DNA of 64,000 nucleotides. It comes from Combretum micranthum (Eukaryota; Streptophyta; Magnoliopsida; Myrtales; Combretaceae). The stretch is taken from the NCBI GenBank assembly GCA_024138025.1, contig JAMXBD010001449.1:186001-250000 (forward strand). Direction: 5' to 3'. Position 1 is the first letter of the stretch, and the number at the start of each line of letters is the position of its first letter. Made by a program: the position numbers and the translations under genes. Shown here in pieces: positions 44,990 to 56,734 of the stretch. Under the pieces are notes generated by a model, which had not been told where the DNA came from, made no database searches, and worked only from the letters and a program-made list of their open reading frames with translations.

Positions 44990-47640
44990 TGAGGTACAAA
45001 GAGAAAATTAACCAATGAGAATTCAGCTACATTATGGCACAAGAAATTAGGTCATATCTCCAAACGGAGAATGGAGAGACTTGTGTCAGATGAAATTCTA
45101 AACCCTCTAGATTTTATAGATTTTGATGATTGCATTAACTATGAAGGGGAAATAAACCAATAAAAGCATATTTGAAGCCAATAGGACTTCAGACGTCTTA
45201 GAACTTATACATACAGATATTTGTGGACCGTTCCCTATAGTTGCTTGGAATGGTCAACAGTATTTTATAACGTTCATAGACGATTTCTCACGATATGGCT
45301 ATCTATATCTCATTCATAAAAAGTCACAGTCTTTGGACATGTTAAAAAATTATAAAGCTGAAGTTGAGAACCAACTCAACAAAAGGATTAAAAGCATCGG
45401 ATATGATGATTCAGGTGAACAACGTCCAGGACCTTTTGCTAACTTCCTAAAGGAATGCGGTATCGTCCAGTACACCATGCCGGTTCACCCACTATGAATG
45501 GTGTTGCTGAAAGAGAAACAGGACGCTTAAAGACATGGTGAGGAGCATAATTTGTCATTCCACCTTACCAGAATCACTCTGGGGAGAAGCACTTAAGACT
45601 ACATATATCCTTAATAGGGTTCCAACTAAAGCAAAACAAAACCCCATATGAGCTTTGGATGGGTAGGAAGCCTAGTTTAAAGCATTTGCATGTGTGGGGA
45701 TGTCAGTTGAGGCAAGGCCTTACAGGCCTAATGAAAAGAAACTAACTCAAGAACAGTGAGTTGCTATTTTGTTGGGTACTGAAAGATCGAGGGGTTACAA
45801 GTTTTATGATCCCACAACTAAGTCGATATTTGAGTTAGAAATGCTCGGTTCTTTGAGGATGTCGAGTTTGTGGGGGAGATATGGTTAGAGACATTGTCTT
45901 TGAAGAGGAATACGTTGATATTCCCACAAGTGTTCTTGAATTTAGTCAAGATTTTGTTCCTGATCTTATTCAAACACAATAGACTTAGACAATGGTGGAG
46001 ATCCCGTTCAAGAGACTATTCAGAAGAACACCACCTCAAGAACCTATGCCATTAAGGAGATCCACTAGACCAAAAAGAAGTGCAGTGCCAGATGATTACA
46101 TGTATTTCTTCAAAACATGAGGTTGACATTGGAATAATGGAAGATGATCCGATTAATTTCTGTCAAGCCATTGAAAGTTCTAACTCTCAAGAGATTGATA
46201 CCATGAATGAAGAGATAAAGTCTATGAAGGACAATGACGTTTGGGATCTTGTCCCATTGCCAGAAGGTAAAGCCGTTGGTTGCAAATGGATATTTAAGAC
46301 CAAGAGGGATTCGAAAGGTAATGTGGAAAGGTACAAGGCTCGCCTTGTTGCAAAGGGCTTTACACAGAAAGAAGCATCGACTATAAAGAGACTTTCTCAC
46401 CAGTTTTTCTGGAAAGACTCTTTTAGGATTATAATGGTATTAGTGGCACATTTCAATCTTGAGTTACATCATGGATGTAAAGACCGCTTTTCTCAATGGT
46501 AACAATGATGAGATGATCTATATGGTACAACAAAAAACTTGTGTTGAGAGATCCAAAGAATATGGTTTGTAAACTTAAGAAATCCATCTATGGACTTAAG
46601 CAAGCATCGACAATGGTATTTCAAATTTCATCAAGTGATCATCTCGTTTGGTTTTGAGAAATTTGGTTGATGATTGTATATACCATAAGTTCTGTGGGAG
46701 TAAGCACATTTTCTTGGTCTTATATGTTGACGATATTTTGCTTTGCCAGCAACGATATAGGCTTATTGCATGAAACCAAGAGATTTCTAGCTAAGAATTT
46801 TGAGATGAAAGATCTTAGTGATGCTTCTTTTGTGTTAGGAATACAAATACACCAAGATCGTCTCATGGTGTTCTCGATTATCTCAAAAGAGCTATATCGA
46901 AAAGTACTCAAAAGGTATGCATGCAAGATTGTAGATCGAGTGATACCCTAGTGGCTAAAGGAGACAAATTTAGTCTCAATCAGTGCCCTAAGAATAATTT
47001 TGAGGAAAAAGAAATGCAAAAGATTCCTTATGCATCAGTAGTGGAGTCTAATGTATGTTTAGATTTGTACGCATCCAGATATTGCGTACATTATAGGAAT
47101 GTTGGGCAGATACTTAAGTAATCTAGGATTAACCATTGGAAAGCAGCAAAGGTCTTGCGGTACTTACAGAGAACAAAGATTACATACTCACTTATCGGAA
47201 GTCAGATTAGATTAAGATCATTGGGTATACTAATTCTGATTTTGTTGGATGCCAAGATAGTATAAAATCTACATCAAGTTACATCTATTTGCTAGCTAAA
47301 GGAGCTATCTCTTGGAAAAGTGTAAAACAATCTCTTGTTGCCTCTTCTACTATGGAAGCAAAGTTTGTAGCATGTTATGAGGCGTCTAATCATGGAATAT
47401 GGTTGCGAAATTTCGTTACAGGGCTGCGCATAGTGGATACTATTGATAGACCACTTAAGTTATTTTGTGACAATAAGTCAGTAGTTTTATATTCCAACAA
47501 CAACAGAAGCTCAATGAAGTCAAAACATATAGATATTAAGTTTCTAGTTGTAAAAGAAAGAGTTCAGAGTGGACAGTTGTCTATAGAGCATATATGAACA
47601 AACTCCATGATTGCGGATCCGCTTACTAAAGGAGTGCAAC
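44990..47640 (+). pseudogene. copia-4 pol remnant: integrase, reverse transcriptase, RNase H
   Basis: Integrase: around 45195-45300 HTDICGPFPIVAWNGQQYFI and FIDDFSRYGYLYLIHKK. RT: 46080-46502 ([40 protein letters not shown]), with the catalytic LYVDDILL near 46721 and a GLKQAS segment near 46595. RNase H: 47289-47597 (SWKSVKQSLVASSTMEAKFV, LFCDNKSVVLYSNNNRSSMK, SKHIDIKFLVVKERV). At least six stops or shifts separate the blocks. Confidence 0.85.
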
Positions 47641-48135
47641 CTAAGGTGTTTCATGAGCACATTGCTCGTATCGATGTCATGTCCTTAAGTTATGTTCAGT
47701 TTTAGTGGGAGTTTGTTGATTTGAATGCTTTTTTGTCATAGATAAACTTTAATTAGTTGTTTTCGGTTTATTATGTTTTAAGGATATTTTCTGTAGAAAT
47801 AAATTTTTTGTTTGCTTATACTCTGATTTTGGTTTATGTTTGATCTCACGTTTATGGTGGACCAATAGGAAATAGATGTAAGATCACATTGCATGAAATT
47901 TCCTTGCTACACATCCATATCATGATCCATGTCATTTAGTTGTGTCGATATTGTGACCATTGATGGGTTGAGTTACAATAAATGTAATGAATACCACTTT
48001 GATCCTATGTTGATATAGTTGATGGATCGAATTGGTTACAGATACATATTGGTCGTGACGGCAAATTTGAGCTCATATGGTTGTCTTTTGGCAAAACATA
48101 ATTATAAGGTTATACATATAGTCCAAGTGGGAGAT

Positions 48136-48560
48136 TATTGGATCCTTAATTTAACATTGGCCTTATATGTGAAATAATTATGTGTTACGGGCTGTCACAT
48201 TAAATTAAGCTCAATTAAAAGTGATCAATAAGGTTTGGGTATTTGAACTTTAATGTATCTAATAGGGTATGACCCTTTTATGTGTAGAGACTTTATGGGT
48301 AATTTCTATTTTATGATGGGCTAAAATAGGAATACCAAAAGATAACAACATGTTATCTCTATAAATAGTGGTTATAGTCCCTAGGTCACACGTACAACTT
48401 TTTAAGTCTCTTCTAAATCCCATCATTAGAGAGTGCAGAGAGAAAACTAAAGGGATCTCTAAGAGAAAATATATTGATCTAGAAGGCCAACCGCATGGCT
48501 CTAAAATCATTTATTGCTATGGATTCAGGTATGCTTCCGCTTATGTGTTTATATATATAT
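48136..48560 (+). repeat. copia-4 3' LTR (approximate)
   Basis: Follows the purine tract. It holds a TATA box (TCTATAAATAGTGG at about 48357) and downstream leader-like sequence. No partner copy exists in the window, so the right edge is a guess. Confidence 0.5.
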
Positions 48561-49106
48561 TTGTAATTCTTAATGGTTAAATATGAACGATCTAGGGTTT
48601 TTTTATTTATAGTGATGGTTTTCACAAAAGGTTAATCTAGATCTAACACGAGTAGATTTAGTTTCTCAAAATGTACATGTGCTAGTGGATTGGATAAAGT
48701 GTTTTTGCTTGCTCTTGGTTGAATCAGTTTGATCTTCTTAGAATCTTTCAAATAAGGATGAGAAACTTTGTTTATAGTTTTAGTTTTCAATTTTGACTAT
48801 TTATAGACTTGTACAATATTATATAGCTGCGACCGTCTAGATTCCTTGTATTGGATTTCACACAACTCAATGTTTATAATATAATCTCTTTCCTTTGAAT
48901 AAGTCACGCGTTTCCAACTTAATCAGCAATCCACTAATTTCCAAATTCCAATAGAACCTTCTGCTTTGAAGACGCCATTAACACCCACTTTTGTCAAATT
49001 TAACCTGTTCCATTACTATGACCATTGACATATGTTAAAACTTAAAACCCAGCTCACTTTCCTACATCCTTTCATGCCCTACGAGTTCTTCAAACTGTTC
49101 CTGTCC
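48561..49106 (+). other. Upstream region of unit D
   Basis: From about 48920, AATCAGCAATCCACTAATTTCC and AGAACCTTCTGCTTTGAAGAC match the distal half of the module found upstream of B, F and E. The TTGACTTTGACC part is not conserved here. A TTGAC word stands at 49025. Confidence 0.5.
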
Positions 49107-49954
49107 ATGAAACCTCAAGGGAGAAAAATGATCCACCCTACTTCGTTTCCTCCATGGCCTGTCATAATCTTCCTAAGCATAACCCTGGTATCTCAACAAG
49201 TCCCGACATGTTTGTGCGCGGATAATGGGCAATTCTTGAACTGCAGATCGACAATCCAATGTGGGGATTTGCAGAATATAGGTTACCCCTTTTGGGGATC
49301 GAATCGCGCTAGCTACTGTGGCCGTGGGGATGATTATGAGCTAAGCTGTGAGGATAACGTAGTTCTATTAACAATTGGAAATCTGACACATCGCCTGTTA
49401 ACCTATGATAACGTGACAAAGAATTTTACGGTCGCCAGGAATGATTACTGAGGCACTCTTTGCCCCACAACCTACCAAAATTCCTCTCAAGACTAATCCC
49501 TCTCCATTCACATACACTTCGGACACGGTTCCGAATAATCTGACCTTCTACTATGGCTGCCAAGGAACGGGTGTTCCAACCGGCATCCCGATAACCAGTC
49601 AGTTTCATTGCACAAACTATGGAAATATGGTAATCGGGTATTTTGTCACTAGAAATGTCCAGGATATTTCGACTTATGGCTCTTTGAACCTCTCGAGCGT
49701 GTTGGCTTACTATGGGGAGTGCAGCACTAGCGTAATTGTTCCAGCATATGTATCAGCCATTCAGACTATAGAGTCAAATCTTCTTAATACGACAGTTCAG
49801 AATGCTCTCGAGCAGGGGTTTGGTTTGGAGTGGACCGATGCCGATAATGCGTGTGCGGATTGTGTTAAATCAGGAGGACAGTGCGGGCGTGGGAACAGTT
49901 CGAATGATTTCGCATGTTATTGTTCGGACGGCCCAACTTCGTCTACATGCTCAG
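49107..49954 (+). pseudogene. LRK10L unit D: ectodomain exon with nonsense codon and frameshift
   Basis: Start candidates are ATG 49107 or ATG 49128; the latter matches unit E and gives a signal peptide (PPWPVIIFLSITLVSQQVPT). GUB_WAK_bind follows: LNCRSTIQCGDLQNIGYPFW, GSNRASYCGRGDDYELSC. The frame stops at TGA 49449, where unit F has TGG (RNDYW). Some 45 bases later the frame shifts; the remainder (49441-49954 frame) reads NNLTFYYGCQGTGVPTGIPI, DISTYGSLNLSSVLAYYGEC, EQGFGLEWTDADNACADCVK and SGGQCGRG (WAK_assoc). It ends at a phase-1 donor (CTCAG|GTAATTG). No linker or kinase exon follows before unit F. Confidence 0.82.
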
Positions 49955-50278
49955 GTAATTGTCGTTACGACGTGATTAAGCGATCAATTCATCTTTTTAT
50001 TTTATTTTATTTAGCGCCTAGTCTTTCCACCATTTTGCCCTATTCAAAATCAGGCTGGTATGATATGACATATCTCATATTAGATGCATAGGTCTTCATT
50101 ATTTCAATCATATGCCAATTAACAGTTTCATCTTGGTAATATACGGCACTGGGCCTGTATTAACAATTTTTAAAAGATGGTAAATAATTAAATAAATGAG
50201 TAATTTAACAAACTTAATGAAACTAGTGATTTAAAAGAGTTGATAGCTTAAATGCGTGTACTTTTCTCGTCACTCGTG

Positions 50279-50375
50279 TTGACTTTGACCGGCAATCCAG
50301 TAATTTGTAATTTCCAGTGGAACCTTCTGTTCTGACAATAACATCAGCATCTTCCTAGCTAGTACATAGCGATGA
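50279..50375 (+). promoter_or_regulatory. Conserved upstream module of unit F with paired TTGAC W-box cores
   Basis: TTGACTTTGACCGGCAATCC, followed by GAACCTTCTGTTCTGACAAT and AACATCAGCATCTTCC. It is nearly the same as the block at 53113 and similar to 15756. Confidence 0.6.
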
Positions 50376-50470
50376 AAAATTCATCCATATGACTATATAA
50401 TAAACAGTTCTTAAAATAATCAATATCGTTATTGTCTACAAGTTATATATTAATATTTAAATATATACAA

Positions 50471-50960
50471 GAGAAAGAATTTTACTGTCTCTAGAAATGA
50501 TTATTGGGACACTTATTGCCCCTCAACTTTCTATAGTACCTCTCAAATTTACTCTCCACTCTCCTACACTTCGGACCCGGTTACGAATAACCTGACCTTC
50601 TATTATGGCTGCCAAGTAACGGATCTTCCAACATCCATCCTTGTGACTACTCGGTTTAGTTGCAATATCAATGAAAGTGCAATTATCGGGCTCTTTGTCA
50701 CCGTGAATGTCGGGGATATATCAACTTATGGAACTGTGAACCTATCAACCGTGTTCGCTTACGATGGGGGGTGCGAAACTAGCGTGGTTGTTCCCTCATA
50801 CGTATTAGCCATTCGGGCTACGGAGGCTAGTCCTCTTAATACCACAGTTCTGGCGTCTCTCAAGCAAGGGGTCGGTTTGCAGTGGACCGATGGCTAAGAT
50901 GCATGTGCGGATTGTGCTGGAGCAGGAGGACAGTGCGGGCACAATGAGAATTCGGGTGAT
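50471..50960 (+). pseudogene. LRK10L unit F: ectodomain exon lacking its first third
   Basis: Homology begins abruptly with RKNFTVSRNDYWDTYCPSTF, without signal peptide or GUB_WAK_bind core, then NNLTFYYGCQVTDLPTSILV, the frame 50643-50897 (SAIIGLFVTVNVGDISTYGT, LNTTVLASLKQGVGLQWTDG), a TAA stop at 50896, and DACADC and GQCGHNENSGD residues before divergence. The upstream module stands only about 100-190 bp before this, so the first third of the exon was deleted. The tryptophan codon that is TGA in D and E is TGG here. Confidence 0.8.
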
Positions 50961-53112
50961 TGCAAAAAGATTTCAAACTCTTGATTTTTTAACTTAATTA
51001 TTATCAATTATAAATTAAAAATTAAAAAAATCTAATTCTGAAAATACCTAATAATATAATTATTTTTATTACAATTTTAGTTTAAAATTATAATTTTAAG
51101 TTTTGATTATACATGGTAGCACAAGGAGATTTTTACCCACTCTTTAATTCCATCCTCTTTGCTTAGTTCCCTCCATAGGAAATTACACTAACCAATACAT
51201 ATTTAATTAGTCTTGCAAGTTATGAATTTTATATAATATTGTTCAGCAGTCTAGTATGTGGTATTGATTGGGTTTTTCTTTAGATTCGTACGTTGGTGCT
51301 TGATGCTTACTATTTTAATTTATTAGGTTTAGCCGGCATGCATATATATATATATAAATAAAGGGAATATATATATATATTTTTTTTATTTCCAATGACC
51401 ACATATAATACTGGTCAATCTTCTTCCGAGAATTTACCATCATATACGTTAAAAGTCATATATCTACTACCTATTGTCAAAGGGTTCTTAAAGGGGCGGT
51501 GTAACCAACGAATATTAAAAGACTTGGTACGTAATATTTATCTGATATTTCAATACAGAATTGGACTTTTCAAGATTAAGAGTAGTACCTACATTAACTT
51601 CGTCTTAAATTGAATACCCAGTTTGCTTATCTTTTACTAATCATGAACTAGCATGTATCCTAATTGTTGATTATTTTAATGATGATATTCTACTTATGAT
51701 AGATGTAAATAGAGGAGTATATTTCTCATAAGACGTAGTTAATATAGGTGACATTTTTTCATTGTAATAATATATATATATATATATTCTAAAGGTATAT
51801 CTTCATCAAAATAATTATTTAAAATACTTGATGAATTGGTCTAGAAAAGCTTATTTGATAGACAATTAAATTCAGAGATAACATATATAATACAATATTT
51901 TCGAAAACTCTAATGGGATATTGAAATTAATTGCCTAAAAATACATTTAGTAAATCAAAAAAATAAGCTAGATTCAAGTACTAAATGAAATGTTACACCT
52001 TTTGAATAAAGAAAATGGATTAATATCACGAATTGTACTTAAACTTTGAGAAAATATACAATTAGATATCTAAATTTTAAAATCAATCAATTTAGTATTT
52101 GAAAAAACTTTTAATGCACGCCAAAAGTTTCTCTATCAAGTTTTTTTAAGTATTAAATTGATTCAGTTTAAAATTTCTTATGTACTAAATTGATTAATTT
52201 CAAAGTACAATTACTAAATTGATCAATTTCAAAGTTTAGATACCTAATTGTATATTTTATCAAAGTTTGATACCATATGTGACATTATCCCTAAAAAAAG
52301 AATAGACCTCAATCTTACTAAACTTGGGCCCAAAGATTTCCAATGTTACCAAATAAATGCTTTGCTCAATTTTTGTATTGTTCTAATAGATATGAGAATG
52401 ATATAAATTTTGAACCATAAGCACCAACAAAGATTATGAGACCAAACCTTTCTAAGTACATTTAGGGGATGATAGAGATAGAGTAAGAGTTAGGGTTTGA
52501 CATGGTAAAACCACAATAAATTAATAATGTTGAGATTATAAAATTTTATTAATTTAGAGAAGTATTAATTAATTGATAATTGTGAGAATCTATTTCCTTT
52601 GAACTAGATACATTTAATGTATAATGATGAAAGAAGCTAACATATAAACAAATGTCAAGCATTGGCTTCTCATATGATTGGTGTCCAAAAATTAATTATG
52701 ACCGATCAGATAGGTATAGCATTATGTGAGTATAAGAGAGACACCCCACATGCACTTTAAAAGGTTTATAGTAGTGGCTTGATGAAAAATGTCATTCGAA
52801 AGTTATGAAGGTACAATATCAAACATTCTCAAGCAATAATTTGATTACCTTTTGGCTAACTTAGAAAAGGAAGGGGATACCAAGTGACACAGACCAACAA
52901 AACATATAAACATTCCTTTTTCTTTTTTTTTTTTTTCCTTCTTCTCCTTTCTTTCTTTTTTCTTTTTAGGGGTGGCCAATAATGTTAAACTTTGTAGTTA
53001 AGTAAATTTAACAAACTTAATGAAACTAGTGATTAAAAACTATTGAGAGCTTAAATACGTGCAACTTTCCAATTCAAAAAAACCCCTAGAGTGTCCTCGT
53101 AAGTCACATGGG
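50961..53112 (+). other. Intron 1-like sequence of unit F and spacer
   Basis: Blocks (CCCTCCATAGGAAATTACAC, AATCATGAACTAG, GATGATATTCTACTTATGAT, ATAGACCTCAATCTTACTAA) match intron 1 of unit A in order. The linker and kinase exons are not found; the sequence runs straight into the upstream module of unit E. Around 52035-52270 a run of related AAATTGATCAATTTCAAAGT words in both orientations suggests a small inserted element. Confidence 0.6.
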
Positions 53113-53210
53113 TTGACTTTGACCGGCAAGCCACCAATTTCCAGTCCAACCTTCTGTTCCGACAATAACATCAGCATCTTCCAAGCAAGTACATAGTTAT
53201 GGAAATTTCG
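53113..53210 (+). promoter_or_regulatory. Conserved upstream module of unit E with paired TTGAC W-box cores
   Basis: TTGACTTTGACCGGCAAGCC, CCAACCTTCTGTTCCGACAA, TAACATCAGCATCTTCC. It stands about 600 bp upstream of the unit E start codon. The TTGACC word is a W-box; control by WRKY factors is an inference. Confidence 0.6.
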
Positions 53211-53717
53211 TACACATGATTATACAATAGATAGTTTTTGAAACAATCAATACCATTATTGTCTATATTAATATTTAATTAATATTGAAATATTATATGT
53301 ATAAATATAATACGTGGCATTTAATGCCATTCAAACTTTCACACGAATTTTCCTATTGACATAAAAATAAATAAATAAACAACACTATTTTCTTTCCCCT
53401 CTTTTCATGCCAATTCAGCCCTTTCAAATTTTCATTGTATGTTTGGTTCAATAGAATGAAATCAATATTCCAATTTTATTATTATAAAATATTTATTTTT
53501 ATGTTTGGTTTGTAAAAAATTCTATTAAAAAAATGATTATTTCGTGTAATACAGAATAGATAAATAATGCACGTTTCTTCCTTTTATTGAAAGCATAATT
53601 ATTCCTGACAAAAAAATATGTTTTATTTTAAAAATATTCCTCGCTATAAAATAAGAATTGCTATTTCTTTCTAACTTTTATTCAATTCCGTGATCCAAAC
53701 TATTTCAAGGGAGAAAA

Positions 53718-54497
53718 ATGATTCCTCCTACTTCGTTTCCTCTATGGCCTGTATTGCTATCCCTAAGCATAATAGCCCTGATATCTCGCGAGTTCCACCA
53801 CGCTTGTGCGCGGATGATGAGCAGTTCTTGAACTGCAGCTCGAGAATCCAATGTGGGGATTTGCAGAATATAAGTTACACCTTTTCGGGATCGAATCGCA
53901 CTAGGTAGTGTGGCCGTGGGGATGGGAATGAACTAACCCGGTAAGAATAGCGTAGCTCTATTAACAATTGACAATCTGGAACATCGTCTGCTTAGCTATA
54001 ATAACTCTACACATAATTTTACCGTGGCTAGAAATGATTATTGAGACCATCGTTGCCCCTCAACTTTCCACAATTCCTCTCAAGAGCTCTCACCATTTGC
54101 TTACACTAATGACACGGCTGCAATTAATCTAACCTTCTATTATGGCTTCGAAGCAACGATTCCAACAGCTAGTCGATTTATTTGCACAATCAATGGAAGT
54201 AAAAATATCGCGTTCTTTCTTACCAAGAATGTGAGAGTATTTCGACTTTTGCCTCCGTGGACCTCTCCACCGTGCTGGGTTACTTTGGGTCGTGCGACAC
54301 TAACGTGTTTGTTCCAGCATATGTATCAGCCATTCAGGCTATAGAGTAGGGGTTCGGTCTAGAGTGGACCGATGCTGATAATGCTTGTGCGGATTGTGCT
54401 GCATCAGGAGGACAGTGTGGGCATGGGAAGAGTTCGGTTGATTTCGCATGTTATTGTTCTGGTGGCTCATCGACTTTGTCTACCTGCCTAGGATCAC
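53718..54497 (+). pseudogene. LRK10L unit E: ectodomain exon with several lesions
   Basis: From ATG 53718 a signal peptide frame reads PTSFPLWPVLLSLSIIALIS, then shifts by one base before LCADDEQFLNCSSRIQCGDL. A TAG stands where unit D has the TAC of SYCGR (53908), and a further shift follows near 53940. TGA replaces the tryptophan codon after RNDY at 54042, as in unit D. The part NNLTFYYG is NLTFYYGFEATIPTASRF here. A shift near 54228 and a deletion with TAG at 54346 precede EWTDADNACADCAASGGQCG and HGKSSVDFACYCSGGSSTLS. The donor is CAC|GTATCG at 54498. At least five lesions make the exon non-coding even though the kinase exon of the same unit is intact. Confidence 0.85.
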
Positions 54498-56442
54498 GTA
54501 TCGTCTTGCAGGATATGTTATAGCGATTGCTTAATATTATTGGCCACTTTAATTCCATCTCTTACTTTGTTCCCCTCCTTGGCAATTTGCACTAGGTTAT
54601 TTATATTCAATTAGATATACAGATTTTGAATGTTTTTTTTTCTTTCCGTTACAACAGAAAGGGGATTCAAACTTCAAATTTATAAGACTACTATGATTAT
54701 TTCAATCTAATCTTGTTCATCGGGGTATTATTAATTGGGTTTTCTTTTAAGTCTTAGCTTTCGTTGATCCTCTAAAAGTGGATAGATTTTCTTTCGTTAC
54801 AATATAATATCTTGACTATCGAAATGGTATTTTTATCAATCACGACCAAACACTAAATGTGTAGAACTAGTAAATGTATACCTAAATATATATACGTTCA
54901 AGTATTAACTTTTAAATGGTAAGACCTTGTAATTCTTTCATTCTTTTATTTCTTTATATTTTTTTCCCCAACTAGCACATAGTATACTTGTCAATCCCCG
55001 ATTCATAGAGGAGAGTCTCCTAAAATTTTCCACAAAAAAAGTTTGTTGTCTCAAGCTTATTATATCCATGGTGTCCTTACAAATAAACATGTAACACATG
55101 TCAAGAAGTATTTCCTATATTTTAAGAATTTTTATATATTTTTTTTAATTTATGTAACACGTATCGGATATTTATTAGCAATGACATAATGAGAACAGGA
55201 TGTTAGAGACAGCAAACACTTTTTCGAATTTTCCATTCACGTTAAAGTCAAACCCAGTGCCAAATCTTCAATAAACAAAATGGACCTTAACATTAACTTA
55301 TACAGCTCGCCCAAGTTTTCCAATTATGCCTTAAGCTCACTTCCATTAAATGCTACTGGATAAAATATTTGCATAGTTTTCTCATCTTTCCAACAGAAAT
55401 GAGAATAGCGATGTTAAATTCTCAATTAACCCCATGTACCAACAATCATCATGAGATCATTAACCTTTTGGGGGTGATAGAGTTAGGTTTGGGCTATAGT
55501 TTGAGTTGAAATGTACGAGTTTGGGTCACTAAATCTTTATCTTCATTCGCGAGTCGAGTCGGTTTTTTTTTTTTTTTCCATGATTTAGTGTGAAAAATCT
55601 TGACTTATTCATATACATATATTCTATATAAGCAAAGTAGATTAGTTAACATGCTTTTCATTTAAATATATGCCAATTACTTAAAAGTGATGCTCTTTTT
55701 TTTGTTTTTTGTTTTTTTTCTTGTTTTTCCATAAAAGGCATCAATTTGTTTAGCCTTTTTAATCTAGAGTATTTTTATTGCAATATTCTATTGTTCTGTT
55801 ACTAATTTTGATGGAACTGATCTAATTGACTATCCAACGACTCATACTATATTCAACTCTGATCGAAATACTACTATAGTTAATATTTCAGTTATTTTTT
55901 TTTTATTTTAACGGTTAGATGGTTGATTAGACGGTTCCATCAATAGAACCGTAGAAGCTCTCTTTTTTATTATCTGTAAAATTTGTAGGAATATCTTCAT
56001 AAATCTCACTGACATGTCCTATATTAAATGTCCGATATTTTTATAAAAAATTTAATGAAATGTTAAGGAAACATTCAACGCTTTTAGATGTCCACTCCGA
56101 TTACTTTACACTATTTCTTTTGAGGTAGCGAATAGATGTAGAAATATAAAAATTTTTGTGTTTCGGTTTTTTTTTTAAATGGTCTAGTTGTTTTTTTAAC
56201 AATCCAATTTCATTTTATATTTAACGGTTTACATTCATATCTAATAATAATCACACAATTAAAATACTTATATACTAATTATTGTATTTATTTTAATGTT
56301 CAATATGCCAGGACTTTAGAAAACAATACTATAAAAATATTCTTTGCTTTCCTAAGAACATCTTTCTTGGTCTTGTGTAAGTAAACAGTTTCTTTTACCC
56401 AAATTAAGCAAAGAAGTTTAATTTGTCTCTTTATTTATGCAG
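54498..56442 (+). other. Intron 1 of LRK10L unit E
   Basis: AT-rich intron with blocks matching units A and F (ATTGCTTAATATTATTGG, AATTGGGTTTTC, GGGGGTGATAGAGTTAGG). A probable MITE lies at about 55770-55970. Confidence 0.6.
55770..55970. mobile_element. Possible MITE in intron 1 of unit E
   Basis: The left arm (ATTTTGATGGAACTGATCTAATTGAC) is an imperfect reverse complement of the right arm (GTTGATTAGACGGTTCCATC and on to CCGTAGAAGC). The piece is about 200 bp, non-coding, and absent from the same intron in A and F. Related words appear at about 59395-59590. Termini are unsure. Confidence 0.4.
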
Positions 56443-56478
56443 AACCAAAACACGGGAAGTGGATCATGATTTTTACAG
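56443..56478 (+). CDS. LRK10L unit E: 36-nt linker exon
   Basis: Lies between TTTATGCAG and GTAAATTC. In phase 1 it reads PKHGKWIMIFT, the start of the transmembrane segment. It joins in frame to the kinase exon. Length and phase match unit A's 5877-5912 exon. Confidence 0.75.
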
Positions 56479-56734
56479 GTAAATTCTAGTTTTTAAATTT
56501 TCCTAAAGTTATGTGTCCACAAAAGTTAAAGCTATACTTGTAATGTTTAAAGTTTAAACAAACATACATCCACAAAAAGACCTACATGTGGCATGGCATG
56601 GCATCTAACACTTGTGTCCAGTAATGTAGCTTATGCCTCATGGGAGCTTTTGTAGATGGGCATTTGTGGACCTAATTGAAGTACTCATAGCTCAAATCAT
56701 ATGAACCTGACATAATGTGTTGATTCATATACAG

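Larger units (their letters stand above)
44990..48560 (+). mobile_element. Ty1/copia retrotransposon (copia-4), 5'-truncated
   Basis: Starts inside the pre-integrase region (ENSATLWHKKLGHISKRRME, about 45000-45070) without gag, protease or 5' LTR. Integrase, RT and RNase H follow on the plus strand in copia order. After RNase H comes about 430 bp of non-coding sequence, then a purine tract (TCCAAGTGGGAGATT) and LTR-like sequence from about 48136 (ATTGGATCCTTAATT). The LTR outer edge is uncertain. Frames are heavily broken. It lies between units C and D. Confidence 0.85.

Noticed and set aside
49449..49451. TGA in unit D (and E) as programmed readthrough or recoding
   Set aside because: Further frameshifts follow within about 45 bases in D and several more occur in E, so readthrough would not give a full protein.
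49441..50091. Unit D second frame as an independent secreted protein
   Set aside because: Its first 15-20 residues come from the wrong frame of the receptor exon, and the last 40 read through the splice donor into the intron.
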